Shown here: positions 35,423-44,274 of the stretch, in pieces | Layout: every line of letters starts with the position of its first letter | Numbering within the stretch: position 1 is the first letter of the stretch | Source: Acidobacteriaceae bacterium | GTDB taxonomy: Bacteria; Acidobacteriota; Terriglobia; Bryobacterales; Bryobacteraceae | NCBI GenBank assembly: GCA_019240405.1 | Contig: JAFAYL010000021.1 | Location: 1-64,000 of the forward strand | DNA: 64,000 nucleotides | Direction of reading: 5' to 3' | Translations under genes and position numbers: made by a program | The notes under the pieces: generated by a model | Told to the model about the DNA's origin: nothing | Database searches by the model: none | Seen by the model: only the letters and a program-made list of their open reading frames with translations

Positions 35423-37081
35423 TTAACGCTTTGTAATGGCGTCTTTCAGCGTTGCTTTTGTGTTCGACCGGTTCGCGCTGCCATTTACCGCCACAGCAGC
35501 TGCCGGCGATGTCCGGCCAATATTTGCTGTTGAATCCGTATAGCTGGCTACCATAACTTCCGCATCGGACGGTAGCTTAGGTTGCCAGTCTTTTATGTCG
35601 CCATAGAGGGAAATGTATTCGTAAATAGTCTCCAGGTTTGGCGGCAATAATTCGAGCTTGCGCAATTCAACCTGAAATCGCGTATAGTCCGTGACGTACG
35701 TATCTAGTTCGGTTCCGACAAGTTTATGGTCGGAACTCTTTTGATCGATCATCTCCAGCGCATAGTGCAGGTGTGATCCGAAATTCTCATGTCGGTGATC
35801 GTACTGATCCGCCCGCTGGAAGCATTGCACGGCGAGTCTGCGGTCATCATCGCTCCGCGCAATCAGTTCTAACACTTTGCCGTAATAGTACTGAGCAGCG
35901 GGATCGTTATCGCGGGTGCTGACAGCATCGCTCAGATTGTTGCGTGCGAGGTCAAACATGTCATAGTAGTACGCCATGATGCCGTTATCGCGCTTCAGCT
36001 CGGCCATCAGATTCCGATATTCTCCCGTATCGCCAATGAAGCCTTTCTGTAGTTGTAACTGAATTTCGGCCTTATAGGCTCCTTCGATGAGTTTTTGTGC
36101 TTGCTCGCGCCGCTCCCGAATCCGGCTTCGATCACCGAGAAAGCCGAGTGTCATTCGCCTGTCTTTAGAACTCGCCGCCTCTAGAGTTTGGAACACTTTC
36201 GGAACCTCCCGAACGTCGTAACGAGAATCGAGCATAACCTTGAATGCGAGCTTGTCGGCCTCATCCTCCTGAGCGCGATCCCACGCGACAACCGCATGTT
36301 GATTCAGCAACACGCCCACGACTCCGCCGGCAAGGGCTCCAGCGAGTCCGCCAACTACGGCACCACCGCCGCTCTTCGTTGCAAGACCACCAGTCAAGGC
36401 CCCTGCCAAGCCGCCTATGACGGCGATACGTTCCGCCTTTTTTGTCTGATCAGCGTTATATGAATCCAGGCCCTGTTCCATCATTACGCGGTCCTTCCAG
36501 TGGTCTTGCTGTACGTGTTCCATCTCGTGAGCAAGCACGTACGCCAATTGAGCTTGGCTGTCGAGCATTGCGACCATCCCGGTCGAGATATAAATCGTTC
36601 CGGTCGCGAGGGTGTATGCAGTCGGGGTCGGGTTGGCGATTAACCGGAATGCGAATACGTGATCCGATCCCGGCGGGACAAGATTCTGACCTACGCGGTT
36701 GATCCAATTTTGAACGCGTAGATTGTCATAGCGCCTCTCATACATACGGAACCGATCTTCGTCTACCGCGACGAGGCGAGAACGATAACGGGGATTGGTA
36801 TTAAAATCGAAGGCGTATTCACTTTGCTCGCGCAGGCGTTCAGCATAGGCATCGTCCACTTGATCTCGGAAGTCGGGATCTGTCTCATACTTATCCTGGG
36901 AGTAGGTTTTAATCTTGTCGTAGATGCGAAGATTCTTCGCATCGCGCTTCTCCTCTTTCTCCCGCAAAGCGTCGTTCTTATTCTTCTCCTTGTCTTTGCC
37001 AAGATGAAACTGTGCATGAACGCACAGATTACCTGCTACAGTCATGGCCAATGCCATGCTCACGATCCGTACTAATTTCAT
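35423..37081 (-). CDS. Periplasmic M48 metallopeptidase with TPR-like C-terminus
   Basis: 552 residues. Signal peptide at about 1-23 (NLCVHAQ). A charged helical region follows, then the M48 domain: TGTIYISTGMVAML, zinc motif HEMEH at 185-189 and the third ligand in EDEADKLAFKVM near residue 275. A Gly/Ala-rich hydrophobic stretch (about 220-262) between the motif and the third ligand may be a membrane-associated loop. The C-terminal 230 residues are helical with TPR-like pairs (YYYGKVLELIARSDDDRRLA). The layout recalls BepA and Loi-like envelope proteases, which degrade or help assemble outer membrane proteins. Downstream partner is the pseudo-caspase; upstream is the 206-residue protein. 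Confidence 0.9.
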   Translation of the reverse strand: MKLVRIVSMALAMTVAGNLCVHAQFHLGKDKEKNKNDALREKEEKRDAKNLRIYDKIKTYSQDKYETDPDFRDQVDDAYAERLREQSEYAFDFNTNPRYRSRLVAVDEDRFRMYERRYDNLRVQNWINRVGQNLVPPGSDHVFAFRLIANPTPTAYTLATGTIYISTGMVAMLDSQAQLAYVLAHEMEHVQQDHWKDRVMMEQGLDSYNADQTKKAERIAVIGGLAGALTGGLATKSGGGAVVGGLAGALAGGVVGVLLNQHAVVAWDRAQEDEADKLAFKVMLDSRYDVREVPKVFQTLEAASSKDRRMTLGFLGDRSRIRERREQAQKLIEGAYKAEIQLQLQKGFIGDTGEYRNLMAELKRDNGIMAYYYDMFDLARNNLSDAVSTRDNDPAAQYYYGKVLELIARSDDDRRLAVQCFQRADQYDHRHENFGSHLHYALEMIDQKSSDHKLVGTELDTYVTDYTRFQVELRKLELLPPNLETIYEYISLYGDIKDWQPKLPSDAEVMVASYTDSTANIGRTSPAAAVAVNGSANRSNTKATLKDAITKR

Positions 37082-37113
37082 AACTTCGCCTTTCTAGATT
37101 TATGCTGATTCGT

Positions 37114-37734
37114 TCAACGAGTAAAGTTTTGTTGTGTGATGGTCGCCAGCAAGACGGCTTCGGCTCGACTGTGGGTCTTCGCCATAAACGTGTAACTCTT
37201 GCCAGCGGCTTTGATAGAAATTCGTCCAGGAGCTCCGCCCGTCACGGTAAACTCCTTTAATTCGGCAGGGTCAATGGTAACGGAATGCTCTCCGGAATCC
37301 GAAATGAACACGAGTTTCCCGGGCGAGACCGATATCTTGCCTGCGCAGTACTGGTTTATGATGTCGCCGTGCAGTGCGGCGAGGCGCTCATGCGAATGGA
37401 AGACCAGAAAACTTGCCTGTCCTCCGTTGGCAATGGCCTTCTCCATTACCGGTTGCGCTTTGGCAGCATCATGTTCACCGTAAAGATAGGCCATTGCTAG
37501 ATACTCGGCTACCTTCGCGTCGCTCTGGTCTTCCTCCCAAATAGCTTCCAGCTTGCCGGCGGCTTCCGAATACTTCCCGCCTTGAAACAGGCCGATGCCC
37601 TGGGATTTCAAATCTGCGAAACGCCCGTTCTGTTGAGCACCCAGCAGAGCACAGGAAAGAACAAAGACCGGGACGAAGTAAACACGTGGTCTTTGCATAG
37701 ACAACTGCTGGCTGAATTTCCGCGAGTTTATCAT
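37114..37734 (-). CDS. Small exported TPR-like protein, first gene of the M48 operon
   Basis: 206 residues from the ATG at 37734 (GGGGA about nine bases upstream); the ATG at 37698 would give a more standard signal peptide (MQRPRVYFVPVFVLSCALLGA). After the signal come two TPR-like helical pairs (FQGGKYSEAAGKLEAIWEED, AEYLAMAYLYGEHDAAKAQ), then a beta-rich C-terminal region (GKLVFISDSGEHSVTIDPAE, GRISIKAAGKSYTFMA) similar to small PH-like or single-strand-binding folds seen after TPRs. No catalytic motif. It lies 32 bases before the M48 gene. Function unknown; envelope location is expected. Confidence 0.8.
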   Translation of the reverse strand: MINSRKFSQQLSMQRPRVYFVPVFVLSCALLGAQQNGRFADLKSQGIGLFQGGKYSEAAGKLEAIWEEDQSDAKVAEYLAMAYLYGEHDAAKAQPVMEKAIANGGQASFLVFHSHERLAALHGDIINQYCAGKISVSPGKLVFISDSGEHSVTIDPAELKEFTVTGGAPGRISIKAAGKSYTFMAKTHSRAEAVLLATITQQNFTR

Positions 37735-38003
37735 GGAAACTATTCCCCTGTCCAGACGAATTACCTTGGGAAGTGTGGGTATCAGCTTTAACTTCGTTTG
37801 GCAACTTAGTTACCATTTCGAAAACTCGCGCAATTTGTAAAAATTGGGCATGAAGTTGTTATCTTCCGGATAATGCATTAACGCTTCAGTACAAGGAACG
37901 GAGTTCTTTTTAAGATCAGTGACGCTTTCGGGTTGCACTCCGCTTACTGAGTCGCAGCTTTAAGTCTGGAGCGACATTTGCCGAGAGTATTCGGAGAACA
38001 TCA

Positions 38004-39386
38004 ATGTGGCGCCATTATCTCCTCGCATTTGTGGTTGCTTCTGGTGCCGTGTTCCGAATTGCGATCGGCGAGGAACTGCCTCCACTTACTGGAAATATTG
38101 GAGCGTATGCGCGCTTACAGACGGCAGTGGTTTCGTTGAAGGCAGGTCAACAGGTCGAGGTGCTTGCGACGGGGTCGAAGGATCTAGCGATTGATGTTTT
38201 CGTATATGAAGAAGTTACTCGTGAACTGATAGCTAAGTCAGACGATGACGCAGTCGAGCCGTTCTCTTGGGATGTTCCAAAGACAGGCCGCTACTACCTG
38301 ATTCTGCGCAATGCCGGGAGCGGCACGGGTTCGTACACGATCAAAGTAACTCCGCAAGGTAACCGAGCGCTAGAGATTCTCCGTCCGAACGCAGCGGTTG
38401 TGAAAGTGTTCTATGCGACCGATCGAGTACGTGTCGCAAACGGCGGAGAGGAGATGCAGTTTGGCGGAGAACCACAGGAACATCTTCAATTTGGTGTTTG
38501 TAAAGTTAGTATTCCACGTGGCCACAAAATGGGAGAGCTGGAAGGGCCGAGTATCTTACGGCTCGAATTTAGAGAGGATGTTGCCAAGCACATCGTGCTC
38601 ATGGCGGCGAAACAGGAAGACGAGAGGCTCTTCTTCAGCGATATTTCGAACCGTGTCGAGCAATCCGCCCACAAGGAGATTTTGGTTTTTGTCCACGGGT
38701 TTAACACGGACTTTGAGAGTGCGGCCAGAAGGACAGCCCAGATTGCATACGATTTGGGGTTCGACGGAGCGGCGGTGCTTTATAGTTGGCCATCGCAAGG
38801 GCGGATCGGATTGGTGGACTACAACAAAGATGGTCGAAACGCAGAGCTCAGTGTGCCTCATCTGGTCGATTTTCTGACGAAACTGGCATCTCAGACCGGT
38901 GCCGAACGGATTCACTTGATAGCCCACAGCATGGGTAATAGAGTTGTCACTAAAGCTTTAGCTTCACTTGCGCCTGATCGGGGCGCACGGAGGAGAGTTC
39001 AACAAGTTGCACTCCTGGCCCCCGATATTGATGCTGCAGAATTTCGGCGTTTGGCCGCTGTGTTCAAGAGTGTTGCCGGACACGTCACTCTATACGCTTC
39101 CTCGAGAGATGAAGCTCTGAAGGTCTCCCAGCGATTGCAGGGCTACCCTCGAGCGGGTGAAGCTGGGCCGAATATCGTGATCATACCCGGGCTGGATACG
39201 ATTGATGCTTCAGCTGTGGATACCAGCATGATCGGCCTCTCGCATTCCTATTTCGCCGACAATCAATCGATTCTGAGTGATCTTTTCTACTTGATCCGAG
39301 GAAATCCACCCGCCGAACGGACCCGATTACGCCGTCAAGAGACCTCGGCTGGGATGTATTGGGCATTTGTTCCAGCAGTTCGTTGA
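38004..39386 (+). CDS. Exported DUF900 alpha/beta hydrolase with N-terminal PPC-like domain
   Basis: 460 residues, GGAG seven bases before the ATG. Signal peptide at about 1-22. Residues 25-115 look like a bacterial pre-peptidase C-terminal (PPC) beta-sandwich (VSLKAGQQVEVLATGSKDLA, GRYYLILRNAGSGTGSYTI). The DUF900 alpha/beta hydrolase domain follows: KVFYATDR, EILVFVHGFNTDFESAARR, the nucleophile Ser309 in LIAHSMGNRV, an Asp in LLAPDIDAAEF and a late His in GLSHSYFADN. Substrate is unknown; the family is lipase/esterase-like. The preceding 269 bases hold only leader and promoter region for this gene and for the divergent M48 operon. Confidence 0.88.
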   Translation: MWRHYLLAFVVASGAVFRIAIGEELPPLTGNIGAYARLQTAVVSLKAGQQVEVLATGSKDLAIDVFVYEEVTRELIAKSDDDAVEPFSWDVPKTGRYYLILRNAGSGTGSYTIKVTPQGNRALEILRPNAAVVKVFYATDRVRVANGGEEMQFGGEPQEHLQFGVCKVSIPRGHKMGELEGPSILRLEFREDVAKHIVLMAAKQEDERLFFSDISNRVEQSAHKEILVFVHGFNTDFESAARRTAQIAYDLGFDGAAVLYSWPSQGRIGLVDYNKDGRNAELSVPHLVDFLTKLASQTGAERIHLIAHSMGNRVVTKALASLAPDRGARRRVQQVALLAPDIDAAEFRRLAAVFKSVAGHVTLYASSRDEALKVSQRLQGYPRAGEAGPNIVIIPGLDTIDASAVDTSMIGLSHSYFADNQSILSDLFYLIRGNPPAERTRLRRQETSAGMYWAFVPAVR

Positions 39387-39417
39387 TTTCAGATCTCAGC
39401 CGGGATTTGTGCGAACT

Positions 39418-39494
<77 letters not shown>

Positions 39495-39622
39495 GTCCAC
39501 GGCACTCCTTCTAATCTAACGTTAGCCGCCGGACTAAAATCCGCGAGAGGGCTTTCTTAACATGGAACAAGGTCCGCGCCGGTTTCGTAGTCTGGTGAAG
39601 TGGAAGGTTATGGGAGGGCATG

Positions 39623-40546
39623 ATGAAGTACGCGTGGCCAGTTTTGGTACTCGGCGGGATTTCCCTCGCAGGGTGTGATGATCTTGGGGATTTTTCCCAC
39701 ATAAAAGAAGATTTCCATTACTCGTATGCGATGCCGGCCGGGGGTCATTTAAATGTCGAAAACACCAACGGCTCCGTAGACATCGTAGGCTGGGACCGCA
39801 ATACGATCGACGTCTCAGGCACAAAATTTGCAGCTAACGCCGACCGCCTCCGAGAGATCAACATCAAAGTCAGTGTCAACGGCAATAGCGCTTCAATCGC
39901 AACCGAGACTCCAAAAGATTTCTGGCACGGATCTTTCGGTGCGAAGTATCTGATTCGTGTCCCGGGTCAGACTATGATCGAAAATGTCAAAACGACGAAT
40001 GGCACCGTAACGGTTGAGGATCTGCGCGGCGGCGGCCATGTCACAAGCACAAACGGACGTATCTCTTTGACGCGCGATACGGGCGATTATGACGTTCACA
40101 CGACGAACGGCGCAATTGAACTGCAAGATTGCAGCGGGAACGAGCGCGCGCACACGACGAACGGCGGCGTGCATGGCCGCTTGAAAGCAGGTGCTATCAA
40201 CGCGGAGTCGCAGAACGGAGGTATTGACGTAACCATCGAGCAGCCACAGGACGGGCAAGCTCTTCGCGCTTCCACCACCAATGGCGGTATCACTTTGGCG
40301 CTCGAGCAATTTCACGATAACCCTATCACCGCCGATACGACAAACGGCGGCGTAACGCTGCGCCTGCCCGCCAATATAGATGCGAAGGTGAAGCTCGATA
40401 CAAGCGTATCGAGTATTAGCAATGATTTGACTCTGTCGTCGACAGAGGAAACATCAAAGCACCATCTTTCAGGTCAACTGGGGAAGGGCGGCCCGCTGAT
40501 CTCGGCATCGACTACCACTGGGAGCATTCATCTCGAGCGGTATTGA
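39623..40546 (+). CDS. DUF4097 beta-helix lipoprotein
   Basis: 307 residues from the second of two tandem ATG codons, which sits five bases from GGGAGG. Lipobox SLAGC gives Cys18 as the lipid anchor. The body consists of short beta-strand rungs marked by recurrent TNG motifs (VENTNGSVDI, VKTTNGTVTV, HTTNGAIEL, STTNGGITLA, DTTNGGVTLRL), the hallmark of the DUF4097 right-handed beta-helix family. The end (SASTTTGSIHLERY) is the usual closing strand. Such proteins are often near anti-sigma or stress genes; here the neighbour is a small FixH-like gene. No enzymatic motif; an envelope structural or sensing role is inferred. Confidence 0.9.
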   Translation: MKYAWPVLVLGGISLAGCDDLGDFSHIKEDFHYSYAMPAGGHLNVENTNGSVDIVGWDRNTIDVSGTKFAANADRLREINIKVSVNGNSASIATETPKDFWHGSFGAKYLIRVPGQTMIENVKTTNGTVTVEDLRGGGHVTSTNGRISLTRDTGDYDVHTTNGAIELQDCSGNERAHTTNGGVHGRLKAGAINAESQNGGIDVTIEQPQDGQALRASTTNGGITLALEQFHDNPITADTTNGGVTLRLPANIDAKVKLDTSVSSISNDLTLSSTEETSKHHLSGQLGKGGPLISASTTTGSIHLERY

Positions 40547-40576
40547 ATACTCGGCGAATGCCGCTACAATAGGTCC

Positions 40577-40936
40577 GTGAAGTCTTTCGCTCTTCTGCTG
40601 TGCGCATTGGGTTTCCTGACTGCGGCGGCGGAACGGGAAGGAAACTTCAATATACGGTTCGAGCCAACGGCCAAGCTCCAAACCGGCGTGCAAGTTCCGT
40701 TTGAGATCCATATCAAAGATGCGCTCAGCCAGCCGTTGCTTGACGCGAAAGTAACGCTTCAAATCGAAACACCGGCTCATGAGCATATGAAAGTCTTTCC
40801 TGCTCCGGCGGTTGCGGCTGGTGTCTATGTAGCGAAACCAGTGTTTCCGGAAGCCGGTGAGTGGAATGTTTACGTCGAAGCGTACCGGAGCGATCAGATG
40901 AGCGCTCGTATGATTCAGTTCAACGTCCCCGAGTAA
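40577..40936 (+). CDS. Small exported FixH/YtkA-like protein
   Basis: 119 residues, GTG start (AGG four bases upstream). Signal peptide at about 1-18 (LLLCALGFLTAAA). The mature part is an Ig-like beta-sandwich: VPFEIHIKDALSQPLLDAKV, then ETPAHEHMKVFP and GEWNVYVEAYR, the pattern of FixH/YtkA-like domains found in copper-handling and cytochrome oxidase loci. The HEHM segment could bind copper. No oxidase or copper gene is adjacent, so function stays open. It follows the DUF4097 gene by 30 bases and is convergent with clpC. Confidence 0.78.
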   Translation: MKSFALLLCALGFLTAAAEREGNFNIRFEPTAKLQTGVQVPFEIHIKDALSQPLLDAKVTLQIETPAHEHMKVFPAPAVAAGVYVAKPVFPEAGEWNVYVEAYRSDQMSARMIQFNVPE

Positions 40937-40950
40937 CGGGACTCTGCCGC

Positions 40951-43437
40951 CTAGAACATGTATAGCGGCGTGCCGCTTGATGGCGCCGAAATCTCCTCCG
41001 GTCCTCCCGCGGCAACCGGCTGACCTTCTAACTCGCCGATCTGCCTACAGTAAATGCCGTTTTCACTGAGGTACACCTCGAGTTCAGCAGGTCGCGGCAG
41101 AGAGCCCTGAATCAGAGCTTCCGAAAGCGGATCCTCGATATACTTTTGCAGCGCGCGCCGCAGCGGCCTCGCTCCATAGCTTCGATCGCCGCAAGTCTTG
41201 TCGAGGATGTACTTCGCAGCCTCGGGATCGAGCCGGATTTTGATCTGCTTCGCGACAAGATTCCCGTTGATCTGCTCCACAAGCAAGTCAATGATCTTGA
41301 GCAGGTCCTCATCGGTAAGGGACGTGAACAGGATCACCTCATCAAGGCGATTTAGAAACTCGGGGTTAAAAGCGCGCTTTACCTCGCCCATTACTTGATC
41401 TTCAATTTTTTGCGGAATGCCTGTGGTCGATGGCGCCGAGAATCCGATCTGGCCTCTTTTATCGAGGAATCGTGCTCCCAGATTCGAGGTCATGATGATT
41501 ATCGTGTTCTTAAAATCGACTGTGTTGCCGAGTCCATCCGTAAGCTGGCCGTCTTCGAAGACCTGCAGCAGAATGTTGTAGATATCAGGATGCGCTTTCT
41601 CGATTTCATCCAACAGAATGGTCGAGTAAGGAGCCCGTTTTACACGCTCCGTCAGTTGACCGCCTTCCTCGTACCCGACATATCCTGGCGGCGAACCAAT
41701 CAGCTTTGAGATGGAGTGTTTCTCCATAAATTCCGACATATCGAATCGGATCAGAGATTTCTCGCTGCCGAACAGGAATTCCGCGAGCGCGCGCGCGACT
41801 TCCGTTTTGCCCACTCCGGTGGGTCCCAGGAATAGAAATGATCCCGCGGGACGCTTGGGAGACTTCAAGCCTGCGCGCGACCGGCGAATGGCACGGGAGA
41901 GGGCCGAAATGGCCTTCTCTTGGCTGATCACTCGCTTATGGAGCTCCTCTTCAATCCGCAACAGCTTATTGATTTCTTCTTCCTTGATGGAGGTCATGGG
42001 CACGCCGGTCCATCGCGCCACTACCTCCTCGATATCGTCTTTCGATACAAGACCCGTCGATGTGTCGTCGAGATTATATTTTTCTCGAAGCTGCCGTAAG
42101 TTTTCGCGTTCTTTCCGTTCTTCGTCCGAGTAGAAACGCGCTTTCTCGAATTCATGGTTCGCGATCGCGTTTTCCATGCGATGAACGATGAACTTGATCC
42201 GCTTCTGAATGTCCGCCACCTCGGTGGGCAGCGTTGTTTGCCGCAGCTTTACTCGCGCTCCGGCTTCATCGATCAAATCAATCGCTTTATCGGGTAGGAA
42301 GCGATCCGGTATGAAACGTGTCGATGTGTATACCGCCGATTCGATTGCTTCATCCGTGTAGGCGACGGCATGGAACTTTTCATACCGTTCCTTGATGCCG
42401 AATAGAATTCGAATCGCGTCGCCTTCACTGGGCGGCGGTACTTTCACCGCCTGGAATCGCCGCTCCAAAGACCGGTCTTTTTCAATAGATTTGCGGTATT
42501 CGGCAGGAGTGGTGGCGCCAATGCACTGAATCTCGCCTCGCGAAAGCGCCGGTTTCAAGATATTCGCGGCATCGAGCGACCCTTCAGCCGAGCCGGCGCC
42601 TACCAACGTGTGCAGCTCGTCGATGAAAATGATCGCGTTCTGATTCTCCATCAGCTCTTTCATGATGGTTTTCAGCCGCTCTTCGAATTGCCCGCGATAT
42701 TTTGTGCCGGCGACGATGAGAGACAGATCGAGCGCAAGAATTCGCTTGTCTGATAAGAAGGAAGGCACATCGCCGTCCGCAATGCGCTGCGCTAAGCCCT
42801 CCACGATTGCCGTCTTGCCGACGCCCGGTTCGCCGATCAATACAGGATTGTTTTTCGTTCGCCGGCACAGGATTTGAACCACACGATCCAGCTCGGAATC
42901 GCGCCCAATCAGCGGGTCGAGCATTCCGTCAACCGCAGCCTGAGTGAGATCCCGGCTGAATTCCGCCAATAGGGAGCTCTCTTTTGGGCGATTGGCCGAC
43001 GTTTTCTCCGAAGCCGAACGCGCGATCTCTTCGCGCACCGCCGAAAGCCGCAGACCTCGCTCGTGCAAGATCTCAGCAGCAAAACTCTTCTCTTCGCGTA
43101 ACAAACCTAATAGAAGATGTTCAGTTCCAATGTGCTTATGGCTCAACCGTTCGGCCTCCTCGGCCCCATAAGCAAGGACTCGCTTGCATTCGTGGCTCAA
43201 AGGCAGATCGACCGAAGTGGAAACCTTTTCGCGTACGGCGGTATGCGCTTCGATCTGCTTCCGAATGGATTCGATGGCGGCATGCGACCGCAAAAACCGG
43301 TTCGCGAGCGCTTTATCCTCCCGCAACAAGCCCAACAATAAATGTTCCGTTTCGATGTAAGGACTGCCGAACTGGCTCGCTTCATACCTCGCGAAAAAGA
43401 TTACGCGGCGTGCTTTTTCGGTATATCGCTCAAACAT
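40951..43437 (-). CDS. clpC: ATP-dependent Clp protease ATP-binding subunit ClpC
   Basis: 828 residues from the ATG at 43437, whose first eight bases overlap the stop of the ABC ATPase gene. Two Clp_N repeats (about 1-145; [30 protein letters not shown]), AAA-1 with GEPGVGKT near 203 and [14 protein letters not shown], a UVR-like coiled middle segment ([17 protein letters not shown]), AAA-2 with GPTGVGKT near 545, and a ClpB-small C-terminal domain. The middle domain is of ClpC length, shorter than in ClpB, so this is a ClpP-partner unfoldase. It unfolds substrates for ClpP; no clpP or mcsAB is in the window. Last gene of the nfo-leuS-ABC-clpC run. Confidence 0.96.
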   Translation of the reverse strand: MFERYTEKARRVIFFARYEASQFGSPYIETEHLLLGLLREDKALANRFLRSHAAIESIRKQIEAHTAVREKVSTSVDLPLSHECKRVLAYGAEEAERLSHKHIGTEHLLLGLLREEKSFAAEILHERGLRLSAVREEIARSASEKTSANRPKESSLLAEFSRDLTQAAVDGMLDPLIGRDSELDRVVQILCRRTKNNPVLIGEPGVGKTAIVEGLAQRIADGDVPSFLSDKRILALDLSLIVAGTKYRGQFEERLKTIMKELMENQNAIIFIDELHTLVGAGSAEGSLDAANILKPALSRGEIQCIGATTPAEYRKSIEKDRSLERRFQAVKVPPPSEGDAIRILFGIKERYEKFHAVAYTDEAIESAVYTSTRFIPDRFLPDKAIDLIDEAGARVKLRQTTLPTEVADIQKRIKFIVHRMENAIANHEFEKARFYSDEERKERENLRQLREKYNLDDTSTGLVSKDDIEEVVARWTGVPMTSIKEEEINKLLRIEEELHKRVISQEKAISALSRAIRRSRAGLKSPKRPAGSFLFLGPTGVGKTEVARALAEFLFGSEKSLIRFDMSEFMEKHSISKLIGSPPGYVGYEEGGQLTERVKRAPYSTILLDEIEKAHPDIYNILLQVFEDGQLTDGLGNTVDFKNTIIIMTSNLGARFLDKRGQIGFSAPSTTGIPQKIEDQVMGEVKRAFNPEFLNRLDEVILFTSLTDEDLLKIIDLLVEQINGNLVAKQIKIRLDPEAAKYILDKTCGDRSYGARPLRRALQKYIEDPLSEALIQGSLPRPAELEVYLSENGIYCRQIGELEGQPVAAGGPEEISAPSSGTPLYMF

Positions 43438-44182
43438 AAGTGCCACCGTCAAGACGGGTTGCGTCTTGTACTAATCCGGCTTCCTGAAGCTCCATCAGAG
43501 ACGGCTCATACAGGCTGCCCTTCTTTAACTGTAAAACTCGATCACAACGATTGGCTAGTGCAAGGTTGTGCGTTACAAAAATCGACGTAAGATTGTGGGA
43601 TCGATGCAGGTCCCATAACAAATTGATGATTACTTCGGCAGTACGGAAGTCCAGGTTACCGGTCGGCTCATCAGCTAACAAAACGTTTGGACGGCCTACC
43701 AGCGCTCGCGCCAATCCCACCCGCTGCTGCTCGCCGCCTGAAAGCTCACCGGCGCGATGCGGCCCGCGATTTCCCAGCCTTACTTCCTCCAAGCACGCCG
43801 CTGATCTCGCTGCCGCTTCTTCCCGGCTAACGCCTCGGATTAACAAAGGCATCATGACGTTCTCGAGCGCCGTAAATTCAGGCAGGAGAGAAGGATTCTG
43901 CCATACAAAACCGATTTCGCGATTGCGAAAGTTCGCCAAAGCGCCTTCTTCCAAAGACGTAGTCTCCCGGCCGCCAAAAAATATCGTTCCGCGCGATGAT
44001 CTGTCCAAACCGCCCAGCAGATGCATCAGAGTGGACTTGCCCGCGCCCGACTCACCGATGATGGCGAGCCGCTCTCCCCGACGCACTTCGAGCGAGAGAT
44101 CCTTAAACACAACGAGTTCAGAGCCTCCGGAGCGGTAAACCTTGCTCAGGGATTCCGCCCAGATCGCACTTTCCGTGCTCAA
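43430..44182 (-). CDS. ABC transporter ATPase, LolD/MacB type
   Basis: 250 residues from a TTG at 44182, chosen because AGAGGTAAAGG precedes it and the ABC fold starts right after; the open frame upstream to 44542 lies inside leuS and is not ABC-like. Walker A GESGAGKS at 43-50, Q-loop IGFVWQNPSLLPEF, signature LSGGEQQRV, Walker B VLLADEPTGNLD and the switch His in VTHN are all intact. The sequence is of the LolD/FtsE/MacB group, which drives lipoprotein release or peptide/macrolide export with a FtsX-like permease. No permease gene is present in the window. It lies 92 bases after leuS. Confidence 0.92.
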   Translation of the reverse strand: MSTESAIWAESLSKVYRSGGSELVVFKDLSLEVRRGERLAIIGESGAGKSTLMHLLGGLDRSSRGTIFFGGRETTSLEEGALANFRNREIGFVWQNPSLLPEFTALENVMMPLLIRGVSREEAAARSAACLEEVRLGNRGPHRAGELSGGEQQRVGLARALVGRPNVLLADEPTGNLDFRTAEVIINLLWDLHRSHNLTSIFVTHNLALANRCDRVLQLKKGSLYEPSLMELQEAGLVQDATRLDGGTYV

Positions 44183-44274
44183 AACTGCCGCCTTTACCTC
44201 TAGAGTAAAACAGGATTGCTTCAGCCGGCCCCTCTGGTCAACTGCGGCGCGTTCTATTTGCGAGTTTGTCCGTA

